A DNA stretch of 64,000 nucleotides from the NCBI GenBank assembly GCA_023362775.1, contig JALMGJ010000011.1, forward strand, positions 26,025,501-26,089,500, in the 5' to 3' direction. The translations under genes were made by a program, and so were the position numbers. The DNA comes from Charina bottae. Taxonomy: Eukaryota; Chordata; Lepidosauria; Squamata; Charinaidae. Positions 53,401 to 64,000 of this stretch are shown here, in pieces (position 1 is the stretch's first letter; the number at the start of each line of letters is the position of its first letter). The notes under the pieces were generated by a model. The model was not told where the DNA came from, searched no databases, and was given only the letters and a program-made list of their open reading frames with translations.

Positions 53401-56400
53401 TAGTCTACTTTTCTCTTTTTTCCCTGCAGTTGTGATGTGGCCTGAAATTGAAGTGAGATTTTGTTTTGTACTTGTGATTTCTGGTTTAACCATTAGTGTG
53501 TATTTATGAGCCTATCCAGATGGCAGCACCTAACTGACCTTAGCTGATCTTGAAAAGCTAACTGGGATTGGATCTGGTTAGTACTTTGGTGAAAAAACAT
53601 CAAGAAAGTTGAGGACTGTAGGCTAGAAATGGGAAATGGAAAAAGCAATCCAAGAAGAAAGTAATAGCAAACTACTTCCATATTGTTGCCATGAAAATTA
53701 GATTAGATGGATATTCATGAAGTCACTAGGAATTAGGTCCAACATGAAGAATATGTTACCTTTTCTTTACCTTACACATTTAAAAACTAACAGCAATGCT
53801 ATTTACATTCAGTATATCCTTCTTGTTTTTGTTTATCAAATCCTCTCTTTACTTTCCAGTTTAATTCAATTTACTTTTTAAAAAAATGTGTATCAGACAG
53901 GCTTCCAATCCTGACAACCATATATTAGTCTTACTGCAGATTGTTTGAGATATTTCTACTATGTCAGGAGTTCCAATCTTAGATATCCCTACATTACAAC
54001 CTATTTAAAACAAAACTTGTTTCAAGATTCTTTGTGAAGAAAAACCACATATCCACACAGATATCTATTTTAATAGCAGCCACATTAACAAATTGTGACT
54101 AAGGAGAGAGAGAGATGAAAAAATAATGTTTAAGTATGAATATGTAAACTTACACTCTACTGAGAATAAAATGGAGTATAGTATCCACTATCTCTGAAGT
54201 ATAAGATATACTGTATTGACTCTGTGGACATTTTACAGTACAATTTAATATATTATCTTAAAAATAAGTTTTGTTGAGTTCAATAGAGCTAAATTCCATA
54301 TATGTGGTATTATTGCTTTAGACTAACCAGAAGAATTGAAAAGCTTTATCTGAAAGTTCCACAGAAAAATGAATTTCATATGGTGAGAAAGGTTTGGCTT
54401 TAAATCTTCCACTCAAGGCCTTACTGTTTCTGGAGGAAGGAAGAAACAATAATAAAAATGTTTCCATTGTGGCCATCCACAACAGATATTTGTGTGCCGC
54501 AGAGTGCAAGATCCAACAAAGTTGTGTCCAAATGCAACCAATTTGTAAATTCTTTCATTTTACTTTTCCATATAGCTCCATCATTTTCTGAGAATTGTCT
54601 CTTTTAACAACAGTGCTGGTGACCAAGTTTCTTTTGACCATAATGGGGAGTTAGTAGCTGGATTTGATGTGGTCAACTGGGTCATTTCTTCAAATCAATC
54701 CTTTCAAAGAGTGAAAGTTGGGTGGCTGAACCCTGGGGCTGTTCCAGAACAAACCTTTGCCATCAGTGAGGATGCCATAACATGGCACAGATGGTTTAAC
54801 CAGGTGAGATTCAAGCTCCAGTCAGATATATATTGGGAGGCCTTTTAACACTCAGTGAGCACTTACCAAAAATCTTTTTGATGGGCAAAGTTAATTGAAT
54901 TGAACCAGGTCCAGCTGTCATAAAATACTACTTTTTTTTAAAAAAAAAATGATAATATGATTGAATGCATGGAATAAATGGGGCTCTATAAGGTTCTTAT
55001 CTTTCCCAAGGTGTTGAATATTTATTAACTTAATTACTTATAAAGTTGCTAGCATTTTTTCATTGTTAAATAGAATTAGGAAAAATAAATAAATGATGAA
55101 ATAATATACATTACAATGTTAAGTAACTTTAACAATTCTAAACATGGGACAATAAGGCCAGACCAGAAAAACACAGCAGCACCCATTTAAAGAAAAATCT
55201 GGGTTCAAGAGGCACGACTTAAGCTTTTGCTGAAGCTTAGGAGTTTTGGCACCACCTGCATATGAATAGGGAGGGAATTCTAGAACCAGGCTGTACCTCC
55301 ACAGAGTGGATCCCAAGCAGATTAAGAAGCCTCAAGAACCAACATTCTCAGTAAGTCTTAGTTGATTAGCAGGTGTGTATCAGAGACAGTATATAATTGG
55401 ATTTTCAGGGCTTAAGCTATATAGGACTTTGCATGCTATCTCAAGTATTTGGAGTTACTTGAGTTAGTTCAGTGCTTTCAGAATAGATACAGTATAATAT
55501 GTGTACAATAGGCTACTTCACCAGCAATCTAACTATAGCATTTTGCCCTAACTGCAGTTCGCAGACTAACCTCAAGGTTAGCCCCACACACAGTACATTG
55601 CAAAAATTTAGTCTTGAAGCTACTAGTAGATTGTGATCAGGTTGTCCCTATCCAAAAATTGCTGGTAAATTAACTGGAGCTTTTAAAAAAATGCAGTCAT
55701 TTCCCTTTTGTCTCCACTGACAAAAATGGTTGTAAATCCTCCCAGATTACACATCCTTTCTAAAGCAGGTAAGCTCTTTAATTCCTAGACAAAAGAGACA
55801 CCTATTAACAGTTTCATTGTCTTGTCAGATTTCAGGCAGGGTTTTTAACTTTAACTCAGCCCACCACTGCATCCAGACTCTGATCTAGATCCTTCACAGC
55901 TTCTCCTGGATCAGATGACATGAAGAAAGAGAACTGAGTATTATCATCCTACTGATTACACTTCACTCCTTATTTCTTAATGGAACTCTATGAAATTCCA
56001 GAACGTAACTGCCATGGGGGTGAGGCATGACTGCCTAATGCTGTCTTCTGAACACACATGGGTAGAGGATGGTCGAGCCACCATAATATGGCTATTATTA
56101 CATCCCTCCAGGTCCCAATTGGCAGAATTGGTCCAGACTATATTAGGGACAATGGTATCAAAGGTAATTGAGAAATCAAGGAATGTGAATATATTAATCA
56201 CTAACTTGAAGAATAACATTAAAATATAAGTTTACTATTTTGAAAATTACTGAATCACTCAGCAAACTTCTTTCAGATGGCCACATAAATGGTTATTGAA
56301 CTGAATAGGCTGCATCTATTGCTACATCAAGTTCAGGAAAATGTGTGATTTAATATCAACTATTGCATAAGAATCAGGGGGCGTGGTGGCTCAGCAGGTA

Positions 56401-59400
56401 AGATGCCAGGCTTGTCGATCGGAAGATCGCAAGTTCGGAGGTTCAAATCCCTAGCCCCGCGTGACGGAGTGAGCTCCCGCACTCGCCCCAGCTCTTGCCA
56501 ACCTAGCAATTCGAAAGCATGCACATGCAAGTAGATTAATAGGTACCACTTCAGTGGGTAGGCAACAGCGTTCCGCGTGCATCATGCTGGCCACATGACC
56601 GTGGAAGCGTCTTCGGACAATGCTGGCTCTTCGGCTAACAAACGGAGATGAGCACCGGCCCCTAGAGTCGGACACGACTGCACAAATGTGCAGGGGGAAC
56701 CTTTACCTTATTTCATAAGAAACATCAAAATGTAAATGAAAACTCAGTGGCCTTTTTCCAGAATTAGAAAAAAAATCTAGAAAGTATCTTGGATTTTTTT
56801 TTAAAAAAATCCTTAAATAGTAAATACATTTCCACATTTTTGTTCCTTTATACATTTGTTGAATAGACCCCTATTTAATTAGGATGATCCTGAACTTCAA
56901 TTCTATAGCACATTTCATCACAACTTTTTTGTGTAATGAAATGAAAGTCTAGATTTAACTATGAATCAAAAGGCTAAAAGATGTGAGAAAGTATGAAGAG
57001 GTGAAATCTTGGTTGGTATAGGTATATGTGAGAGTAAGAATCCATTATGTGAAAGTAAGAATCTATTGACTGATTGATTATGTGCTATATATTTATTTAA
57101 TATTATTTATATAGCTGCCCATCTCAAACAAGTGACTTCGGGCAAATTAGAGGATTAAAATACACAAACCAACCACACACAACCCCCTGCCACCCAGAGA
57201 TAAACAATGACCCTACTAACCATCAATAATAATAGAACTCACCTGCAAGCAAAGCAGTGTCAACTCTTAGAGACCACATAGGTAGATTTTCTCCATCACA
57301 ATCTGTCCCTAAACTGGTCCTGCAGGTCTTCCAACAGCGTACCCATCCTCACTGTAACTGAATCGTCCTACTCTTCTCTTTACTTCCACCTTTCCTTGCA
57401 TTAGAGCCTTCTCCAGAGAGCTAGGGTCTTTGCACAATGTGTCCAAAGTAGAATCATTTGAGCTGGTCATTTGTACTTCAAGTGAAAACTCTCGGTTGAT
57501 TTGTTCAAGGATCCATTTGTTTGTTTTCTTAGCTGTCCATGGTATTCTCAGGAGTCTTCTCCAACACCAAATTTCAGAAGCATCAATATTTTTTCTATCC
57601 TGCTTCTTCAAAGTCCAACTTTCACTTCTATAAAGTGTCACAGGGAAAACCATTGCCTGCACAATTCTGATCTTTATAGGTATAGACACATCATGGCATC
57701 TGAATATCATTTCCAAGGCCTTCATGGCTGCTCTACCAAGTGCTAGTCTGAGGCGTGTTTCTTGACTTCTTGTTTCTTTACTGTTGATGGTTGATCCTAA
57801 AAAGCAGAAGATATTTACCACTTCAATATCTTCATTCTCAATTTTGTTCTCTTCTTTATATTTAATTTTAGTCCCAATTTTTCACTATGGTCCTTGACTT
57901 TTATTACTGTACTAGAGCTTTGCATTTTCAGCTATCAGAGTAATGTCATCAGCATTATGCCAGTTATTGATGTTTCTTCTCCAGTTTAAAACCATGTTCA
58001 TCTTCTTCCAATCCAATTTCCATAGGTTGATAATAATTCTTGGTCTGGAGGCACTGAGTTTTATTATGGATGTTATGTGGAGTGGATTGATGAACACATG
58101 CAGGAGAGTGAGTGTGTGTATTTAATTATGAATGAAAGGGTTATGATGTATGTCAGAAAATATAAATTGGTATAATCTAGGTTGTTGTAGTTACATAAGA
58201 AATTGGAATGCATAGGTTGATTATAGTTGCATGTTATGCTCCAGTAAATGATGATAATGGAAAAACCAGAGATGTGTTTGGGGAAAATTGTTCAACATTC
58301 TGAATGAATGCTATCCAGAAGATGCATTATTCTCTAAGTGATACAAAAGGGTGGGTGGAAATGAGAAGAGAGAGTTCCAAAAATGTTTGAGCCATTTGGA
58401 ACACTGAATAATGAAGGAGAATGTTGATTGTTTGGTGAGTATCTGATTAAAAAAGGTTTATTTGGTTTGAATATTTGGTTTGAGCATAAATCTACTTATA
58501 CATACATATGGAAAAGAAAAAAGTCAAAAAGCATGATTAATTTCATTGTTAATTATGAAAAACAGAGAATTAATAAAGGATATAAGTAGAATCAGAGGTT
58601 CTGAATATGAGACAGACTATTATTTGGCAGTGTCAGGGATGGAACTGGGGAAAAATGGATGTGGAAAAAATGGAGAAGTAAACAAAATGAGTGAAAATAG
58701 AATGTCTGCAGGAAGAGAAAATACAATGAACCCTACATGAAGAAATATTAGAAGATAAAATTAATCTTCTGGCATAAAGTATGGTAACTGGATGTAAGGT
58801 AATAGAATGCAGAAGCTAACTATAAGACAGTAGAAAGAATTATAGAATGCCATAAAAAAGCATGTATGATGGAATAATGAAATGAAAGTGGCTGTGGATG
58901 AGGGGCAAAATCCATGTAAGAGAATGTTGTATAATGGATATGGTGAAAAAAAGATAGTTGTGAAGAACGAAGTCAAAAAGATGGAGGAACAGTTGAGATT
59001 TAAACATAGGAAAGAAATGCAGAGTGGTTTGGGTGGAAAGAGAAAAATTGGAAGTGGGTAAGTAGAGCTAAACAAGGAACTTGCTGCAGAATTAAAGAAA
59101 TTAAAAATAAAATTAATGAAATGAGTTGGGTTGAAATTGAAATGAAGGAATGCTGGAAGAAGAATACTAGAGATTTATATGGGAACTGTGTCAAAGATCA
59201 GAATTGAAATCAATGCTATAACAGTATCTTCCCCCCATAAACACACAAAAAATGAAGAAATCACAAAAGCTATGCGAATATGAGTTAGGCTGTAGGTAAA
59301 CAGTAAATAGAAACATTAAAATATGGATTTGGTTTGCTTTTGGAGTAGTTATAAAACTTGTTTAACATGTCTATGAAGATTGCATCTGTAGTCTTCAACT

Positions 59401-62400
59401 GGAAGAATGTCATTTCACTCTGGTTTCTCTTTAGATTGTACAAATCTTTCAACATTTTTTCCACCTAGGGAAATATACAGTAGTAATAATAAATGCAAAA
59501 ATCTCAGGGGAAATAATTTGTTAAATGTGCCCAGGGAAGCATTTGTGGAATTCTAATCAAAAAGCTTAGAGAGGTAACAATGACCAAAATTTGAGAAATA
59601 TAACATCAGTTCACACTAGGCAGAGGCCATGCAAATCAGATTCTTGCTCTTCAGCACATCACTGAATGTGAGAAGGAAAGTTTATAGCATCCTGTAAATA
59701 TACAGAAAGAATAATAAACTGAATAGGTTTGAATTATGATGCATTTTTCATTCATACATTGATGGTTGGCTGAACTTAATAAAAGTGCAATATGATGGGG
59801 AAAAAAACATGCCTAAGAATAAAAATAAATGATTCAGTGCTGTACAGGAATTAAGACAAGGCTGTACGATATCCCTTTGGTAATTTAATATAGTTATGGA
59901 TAGTGTCTGGGAAATGTTTGTGGTCTGTTGAAGTTATGAATGGATAATACAGTAGTCATCAAACAGAACTTTCATGCTGTTTTAGTGACATATGAAAAAT
60001 CTTTCGCAACTTAAAAATTCTTATGCTGTAGATGATAATCTGCTTTTTCATTTATTTAGACACAACCTCTTTCTCTATGCAGTGAGAGTTGCAATCCTGG
60101 CTCAAGCAAGAAAGTGAAAGAAGGGGATCCTTTTTGCTGCTACGACTGTATCCCATGTCCTGAAGGCAAGATTTCAGAGGAACAGGGTAAAAAAATTATA
60201 ATAATTATACCTTGTATGCTGGTACGCTGCCAATTGCTGAATGTATGGGAGAGTAAATGTTCCTTCTAAACTCATTGTCTAAAGTCATGTAGGTGGCTCT
60301 GAGCAGTAGAATATGCTTTTAAAAGCCTTATTTTAAAGGTAAGCATCCCCCCCCCTTTTTTTTTCTTTAAACGGAACACTGTACAAGAGAAACCACCAAA
60401 AAATAGTCATTTAGGATCTTGGTCTGGCCCATCTATTTGCATGTTCTGTGTCATGTAGTAACCAACCAAATACATTTAGGAAACTCAGAAGGATAATTAA
60501 GATAAAAAACCTCTGTTACTCTTTCTCCCTGGCAGCTGCTTTTAAAAGCATGGGCCAGTGACTTAGGAGATAGCAAGTTGCTATCAAGCCTACTCAACAT
60601 TGATAATCTGATTTTCCATGAATTTTAAAACTGTCTATATTGGTGGTCATAGCTATATATAGCTTAGCTATCTGTTGTGTATCAATTTTTATTATTATTG
60701 TTAATGTATCTCCCTGCATTGACCCCCAATTTCTAATACTCAGAGAGAGAGAAAAGTTTCTGACTATCTATACTTTCCATACCATATACAGTACTATTTG
60801 TCTATTTTTCTTTGTGAATATAATTTTTATTAAGAATTTTAATTACAATAGTAAAAGCTAATACAAACTAAACTTAGAGAAAGAGAAAAGAATGGAAAGA
60901 AAGAATAAAAAGTGCAAAAAAAGAGAGAAAAGAGAAAAGAAAGAATATGATAAAGAAGAAAAGAAATATATAAAGAAATGACTTCCAACCTTCATTACAA
61001 CAAGTATAGACAAATTTAATAACTCTTCATCCCCTATAAGGTTACAAACAGATATCTCTTCATTCCATATCCCATTCCTTATCTAAGCAAATCCATGAAA
61101 CATCAACTTTTCAATCCTGGTGTCAGCAAAAAGTCCATAAAGGGTCATCAGAACATTGCAAAAAATGCCTTGTTTTAACTTTAGTCAAATAAACCAACTT
61201 TATATTACTTTATTTTACTTCTAACAGTCTTAATCTTTAATTCAACCAAATATTTTTGAAGGATTTGAATTCTCTTCAATTCTTCTTTATCCATCACATA
61301 GATTTCTTCAAGGCTTTAACAAGCCTCTTTTGTAGATCCAATAAGAAAATATTTTCCAGGTCATTCTCTTGGTTCATCATTTGTATTTCTTTTTTAATTT
61401 TTAAAATTTCAGCCAGTTTCTTTTGTATATCCAGTAAAGTGTCCTTTTCGGAATCATTCTCTTGGCCTGTGATTTGTAGTTCCACACTCTGTTCTTTGTC
61501 TTGTCAGATAATATTTGTTTCACATCTGTTATTCCTTCATTAATATATTTTACTGCCCAGAGTCCCCTTTGGGGGAGATGGTGCGGTAATAGAAGTTGAA
61601 AAATAAATAAATAAATATTTTAGACATAATCTATTCATAGAAGAAGACATAATTACTGACAGAGTTGATACTGTAGTTACTAATTTCTGGCTCCATTCTT
61701 CAAAGATCTCCTTTAATATTTCTGATGTCATAATGTTTTGTGTCATTTTGTAAGTCCCAGTATTAACATCAAGAACAGGCTTGTATTTTTTTTCTTCTGC
61801 TTAAAATCTTTAGTCCCCTCTAGTGTCCAGTTTCTAAAAATCATCACTTATCTTTTGTTATGACTTGCAATAGCCAGGATAGCCAAAATAAGTCTGTTTC
61901 CCACGAGAAGTTGTTCATTTTTTATAGTTAATTCCACAGTCTTATAGTAAAAGTCAATATTCCAAATTTATCTGGACCCTTAATCTGTTTATAACTTTTT
62001 TAGATCAAAATCGTATTTAGCTTTTTGCTGTTTCTTTCAAATTCTTTAGTTTCTTAAGCTTATATTAATTTTTCTTTTGTTCAGAGTTGAAGATAAACTC
62101 ACCCGATGAAGACTTTTAAAACTTGCCATTCTGAAGGTCTCTAATAGCTTTAAGATGGTTAATAGGCAATTTCTGAAAGTGATAAAGTGAGATTTGTGAA
62201 CTTAGTGTCCTTTAAAAAGCTCTGCCGTGGTTGTGAGCAAGATGACTGATCCTGTCATTTCCCAGAACCCACAGAAAACTACTGTCCTGCAGTTTCCTCA
62301 CCATACCTCCCCCAGAAGTCCTATTTATCTATTTTTATGACTATCCACACTTTCCATGTCATATACAATTTTATGTATCTCAGTCATGTCCTACTTTACC

Positions 62401-64000
62401 TGCCTTTGCTCTAAACTACAACCCATGATGCTGTCGTCTTCCATTTTAGATTTTGCTCTAGCCCCCTAAGAACGAAACAGAAACAAAAAAAAAATTGGTG
62501 GCCCTATTATTATTATTATTTATTTATTTTCTATCCCGCCTTTATTGTTTTTATAAATAACTCAAGGCGGGGAACATCCCTAATACTCCTTTGTCCTCCT
62601 ATTTTGCACCTTTTCTAGCTCTACAATATCCTTTTTACAGGTGTACTAATGAGAACTATGTAGAGTAGTTCAGATGAAATCTCACTATAGATTATAGAAG
62701 GGCATTTATTGTGTCAGTGCTTTCAATTTTAGTCCCCTTCCTATTGATTCTAGTATTTTAGTTGGCATTTTCAATGTTCTATTATGCCCAGAATAGCCCT
62801 TCCCAATCAGTTGCTGAGAGCTTAGACCAAAAAAGTTATACTGTATGCAAAAACTGTCTTTCAAGCCCATATGCATTATTTTTGCATTTGCCTGTATATG
62901 TTTAATTTTATGGCATGTTCATCTAGATTTCAGCTATCACTTTACAATTAACTAACTTTCTTGTTACCAGAATAATTTGGTATCCTTACCAAATGTGGCT
63001 ATTTCCTTTTGAAAATTGTATTCTTTAACCAGTTAAAGAATACAATTTTCAATTGTATTTCTCTTCTTATCATATACTGTAGCTCCTGAGTTTATTCAGA
63101 AACTTTTCATAAAGGCTTTTTGAAAGTTTAAGCCTGTTGTCCCTGTGAAAAAATCTAGAATCAGCTCAAGATTGTTCAGTATCGTTTTGACCAAGTGAGA
63201 CAGGTTTCTGTGTTGTAACAAAAACTGTTTTTGCTTATTTGTGATGAAAATAGTAGCATATATTTATTTATTTATTTATTTAATTTTTATCCTGCCTTCA
63301 TTATTTTTATAAATAACTCAAGGCGGAGAACATACCAAATACTCCTTCCTCCTCCTATTTTCCCCACAACAACAACCCTGTGAGGTGAGTTGGGCTGAAA
63401 GAGAGTGACTGGCCCAAGGTCACCCAGCCGGCTTTCATGGCTAAGGCAGGACTAGAACTCACAGCCTCCTGGTTTCTAGCCCGTTGCCTTAACCACTAGA
63501 CCAAACTGGTTTGCTAAGTATGTAAAACTGATTCCATATTTCAGATATTAATGATTGCTACAACTGTGAAGCTGGAAAATATCCAAGCAAGAGCCAGGAC
63601 TTCTGCATTCCCAAGACTGTAACCTACTTATCTTATGAAGAATATTTGGGGATCAGTCTAGCTTTCCTTGCTCTTTTCTTTTCTTTGATGACAGCTTTGA
63701 TGCTCGGAACATTTATGAAACATCACAACACTCATATTGTCAAGGCCAATAACAGGAACCTCACCTACAGTCTCCTTTTCTCTCTTCTGCTGTGTTTTCT
63801 TACTGCATTGCTGTTCATTGGCTGCCCCCAGAAGGTGACCTGTCTCCTCCGACAAATTACTTTTGGCATCGTCTTCTCAGTGGCCCTTTCTTGTGTGCTG
63901 GCCAAAACCATCACTGTGGTTTTGGCATTCATGGCCACCAAACCAGGATCTAGGTTGAGAAAGCTGGTGGGAAGGAGACTGGCCAATTCCATTATAATTT
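50131..64000 (+). CDS. vomeronasal type-2 receptor (V2R-2), 3' end beyond window
   Basis: A second class C vomeronasal receptor in tandem with V2R-1. Exons 50131-50438, 50895-51186, 52266-53117, 54576-54803, 60060-60186 and 63545-64000 (cut by the window end) have GT-AG borders and the same phases (2,0,0,0,1). No stop or frameshift is seen through TM3. It encodes a signal sequence, Venus-flytrap domain, cysteine-rich linker and the first membrane segments ([36 protein letters not shown]). Amino acids agree with V2R-1 along most of exons 2-6, showing tandem duplication. It likely couples to the vomeronasal Gαo/TRPC2 pathway, known for the family. The start codon is uncertain: the residue aligned with the V2R-1 initiator Met is ATT, so translation would have to begin at an upstream in-frame ATG (50131 or 50146). 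Confidence 0.92.
50895..51186 (+). CDS. V2R-2 exon 2
   Basis: After ttcttttag: [45 protein letters not shown] and YKIPQ before gtagta. Exactly the length of V2R-1 exon 2 (292 nt). Confidence 0.95.
52266..53117 (+). CDS. V2R-2 exon 3 (flytrap lobe)
   Basis: 852 nt, open: LTYGILPVTSNKAPGLFFYQ, LHFRWTWIGLIAVDDYNGE, LYGESYTVAYLRWLP, KGKVWIMVAQMEIVSF, GFIRDFWEHSFMC, MTGHSYSIYNAVYAVAHALH and LLWQ|gtaatt. Confidence 0.95.
53500..53735 (+). mobile_element. 5S-rRNA-derived SINE (5S-Sauria type)
   Basis: The best-preserved 5S head in the window: cttagctgatcttgaaaagc, then ggatctggttagtactttgg, followed by a body (aaactacttccatattgttg) and an RTE-like tail (catgaagtcactaggaatta). V2R-2 intron 3. Confidence 0.8.
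54576..54803 (+). CDS. V2R-2 exon 4
   Basis: After ccatatag: LHHFLRIVSFNNSAGDQVSF, GELVAGFDVVNWVISS, VKVGWLNPGAVPEQTFAI and ITWHRWFNQ|gtgaga. 76 codons, one more than V2R-1. Confidence 0.95.
55100..56230 (-). mobile_element. old CR1/L2-group LINE
   Basis: Between about 55430 and 55680 the plus-strand reading (gggcttaagctatataggac, gccccacacacagtacattg) parallels the L2-type element at 33450-33640 in the same orientation. The flanks to 56230 look like further upstream parts of the same LINE. No open frame remains. V2R-2 intron 4. Confidence 0.5.
56374..56713 (+). mobile_element. Sauria-type tRNA SINE
   Basis: Full-length on the plus strand: gcgtggtggctcagcaggta (A box), ggttcaaatccc (B box), body and tail gagtcggacacgactgcaca, then cctttacctt. 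An 8-bp duplication, cataagaa, lies at 56366-56373 and 56714-56721. Confidence 0.9.
57090..58110 (-). mobile_element. RTE LINE 3' half (non-BovB subfamily) plus L2 tail trace
   Basis: The minus-strand frame 57821-57309 encodes FCFLGSTINSKETRSQE, VQAMVFPVTLYRSESWTLKK and IWCWRRLLRIPWTAKKTN, the RTE polymerase C-terminal region, but with motif spellings distinct from the BovB copies. Upstream ORF parts continue to about 58100 with breaks. At 57090-57160 there is a CR1/L2-like tail trace (tatagctgcccatctcaaac). Confidence 0.75.
58150..59990 (+). mobile_element. decayed LINE with endonuclease and RT traces, clade unassigned
   Basis: Plus-strand fragments appear in order: RLIIVACYAPVNDDNGKTRD (endonuclease), NEEITKAMR (pre-RT) and LRQGCTISLW, then FNIVMDSVW (RT motif normally RQGC..SP..FNI.MD). 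Many stops separate them. It lies head-to-head with the RTE at 57090-58110. Confidence 0.5.
60060..60186 (+). CDS. V2R-2 exon 5 (cysteine-rich domain)
   Basis: 127 nt after tttatttag: [38 protein letters not shown]|gtaaaa, matching V2R-1 exon 5 in length and cysteines. Confidence 0.95.
60810..62330 (-). mobile_element. L1 deletion derivative, copy B (5' end to 3' end, about 1.5 kb)
   Basis: On the minus strand it starts ggacttctgggggaggtatg, continues through a 5' UTR-like region and an ORF1-like coiled coil built of repeats (ELQITGQENDSEKDTLLDIQ, then EIQMMNQENDLENIFLLDLQ), and passes straight to a 3' end with aattcttaataaaaattat. No endonuclease or RT is present. Copy A at 35850-36560 shares the ORF1 part, the junction and the 3' end. 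Confidence 0.65.
61553..61614 (+). mobile_element. 62-bp CR1/L2 LINE-tail insertion
   Basis: The insert ctgcccagagtccccttt...aaataaataa is the extreme 3' end of a CR1/L2-group LINE, flanked by the 8-bp repeat atatttta at 61545-61552 and 61615-61622. The homologous L1 copy at 36510-36525 lacks it (attaatatcttttagacat), giving an empty site. Confidence 0.8.
62505..62620 (-). mobile_element. tRNA-CORE-SINE L2-like tail only
   Basis: Only the tail half (tttctatcccgcctttattg, then caaggcggggaacatcccta) is present; core and head are missing. Confidence 0.7.
63255..63510 (-). mobile_element. tRNA-CORE-SINE with L2-like tail, next to V2R-2 exon 6
   Basis: Monomeric, full length: (TTTA)n tail at left, core, and head ending accaaactgg at about 63510. 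Only about 34 bp separate it from the exon 6 acceptor. Confidence 0.85.
63545..64000 (+). CDS. V2R-2 exon 6, partial at window end
   Basis: After ccatatttcag: [80 protein letters not shown] and LANSIII at the edge. The frame is intact where V2R-1 is broken. It covers TM1 to about TM4. Confidence 0.95.

Noticed and set aside
53520..53600. 5S rRNA-like sequence
   Set aside because: Diverged from 5S, and fused to a SINE body and RTE tail, so not a 5S gene.
56374..56460. tRNA-like sequence with A and B boxes
   Set aside because: It is the head of a Sauria SINE continuing into a SINE body with a target duplication, not a tRNA gene. The same applies to the other SINE heads.

Overview
The window looks like the nuclear genome of a squamate reptile (lizard or snake). 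The evidence is vomeronasal type-2 receptor (V2R) genes together with a typical squamate repeat load: RTE-BovB LINEs, Sauria-type tRNA SINEs, 5S-rRNA-derived SINEs, CORE-SINEs with L2-like or RTE-like tails, CR1/L2-group and L1 LINEs, hAT and Tc1/mariner MITEs, and a Penelope-like fragment. There are no bacterial-style operons, CRISPR arrays or phage modules.

Three multi-exon genes can be assembled on the + strand. (1) 13903-25763: a complete six-exon trypsin-fold serine protease of the prostasin/testisin type. It encodes 306 aa with an intact His/Asp/Ser triad and a hydrophobic C-terminus suggesting a membrane or GPI anchor. (2) 29347-48056: a six-exon V2R (class C pheromone receptor). All splice sites look good, but exon 6 carries a one-base deletion before TM1, so it is called a pseudogene. 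(3) 50131 to beyond 64000: a second V2R in tandem with the same exon phases, open throughout what is visible and cut by the window edge in exon 6. Exon positions and phases were read by hand from splice consensus and frame continuity; the three gene models add up in frame, apart from the single missing base in V2R-1.

Region by region. 0-8.7 kb is repeat-rich non-coding DNA with three copies of a GC-rich hAT MITE family and several SINEs. 8.7-9.26 kb is a CpG-rich, promoter-like stretch, possibly for a minus-strand gene I could not identify. 9.3-13.7 kb holds RTE/BovB pieces, including an internally deleted BovB and a 5'-truncated BovB with a still-open frame and an 11-bp target-site duplication just upstream of the protease signal-peptide exon. 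The protease introns contain L1, Sauria SINE, CR1/L2 and mariner-like insertions. 25.8-29.3 kb is intergenic. The V2R introns are inflated by nested retroelements: L2 inside hAT, a Ty3/gypsy protease fragment, an L1 deletion derivative joined to BovB, and L1 plus Sauria SINE plus Penelope-like DNA.

Functionally, the V2Rs would act in vomeronasal sensory neurons as peptide/pheromone receptors. The protease would act at the cell surface or in secretions. Nothing in the sequence links the two beyond proximity. I found no convincing new multi-gene system. The most unusual material is transposon biology (a shared L1 deletion derivative, an internally deleted BovB, very short LINE-tail insertions, the five-copy hAT family) and the fresh-looking lesion in V2R-1.
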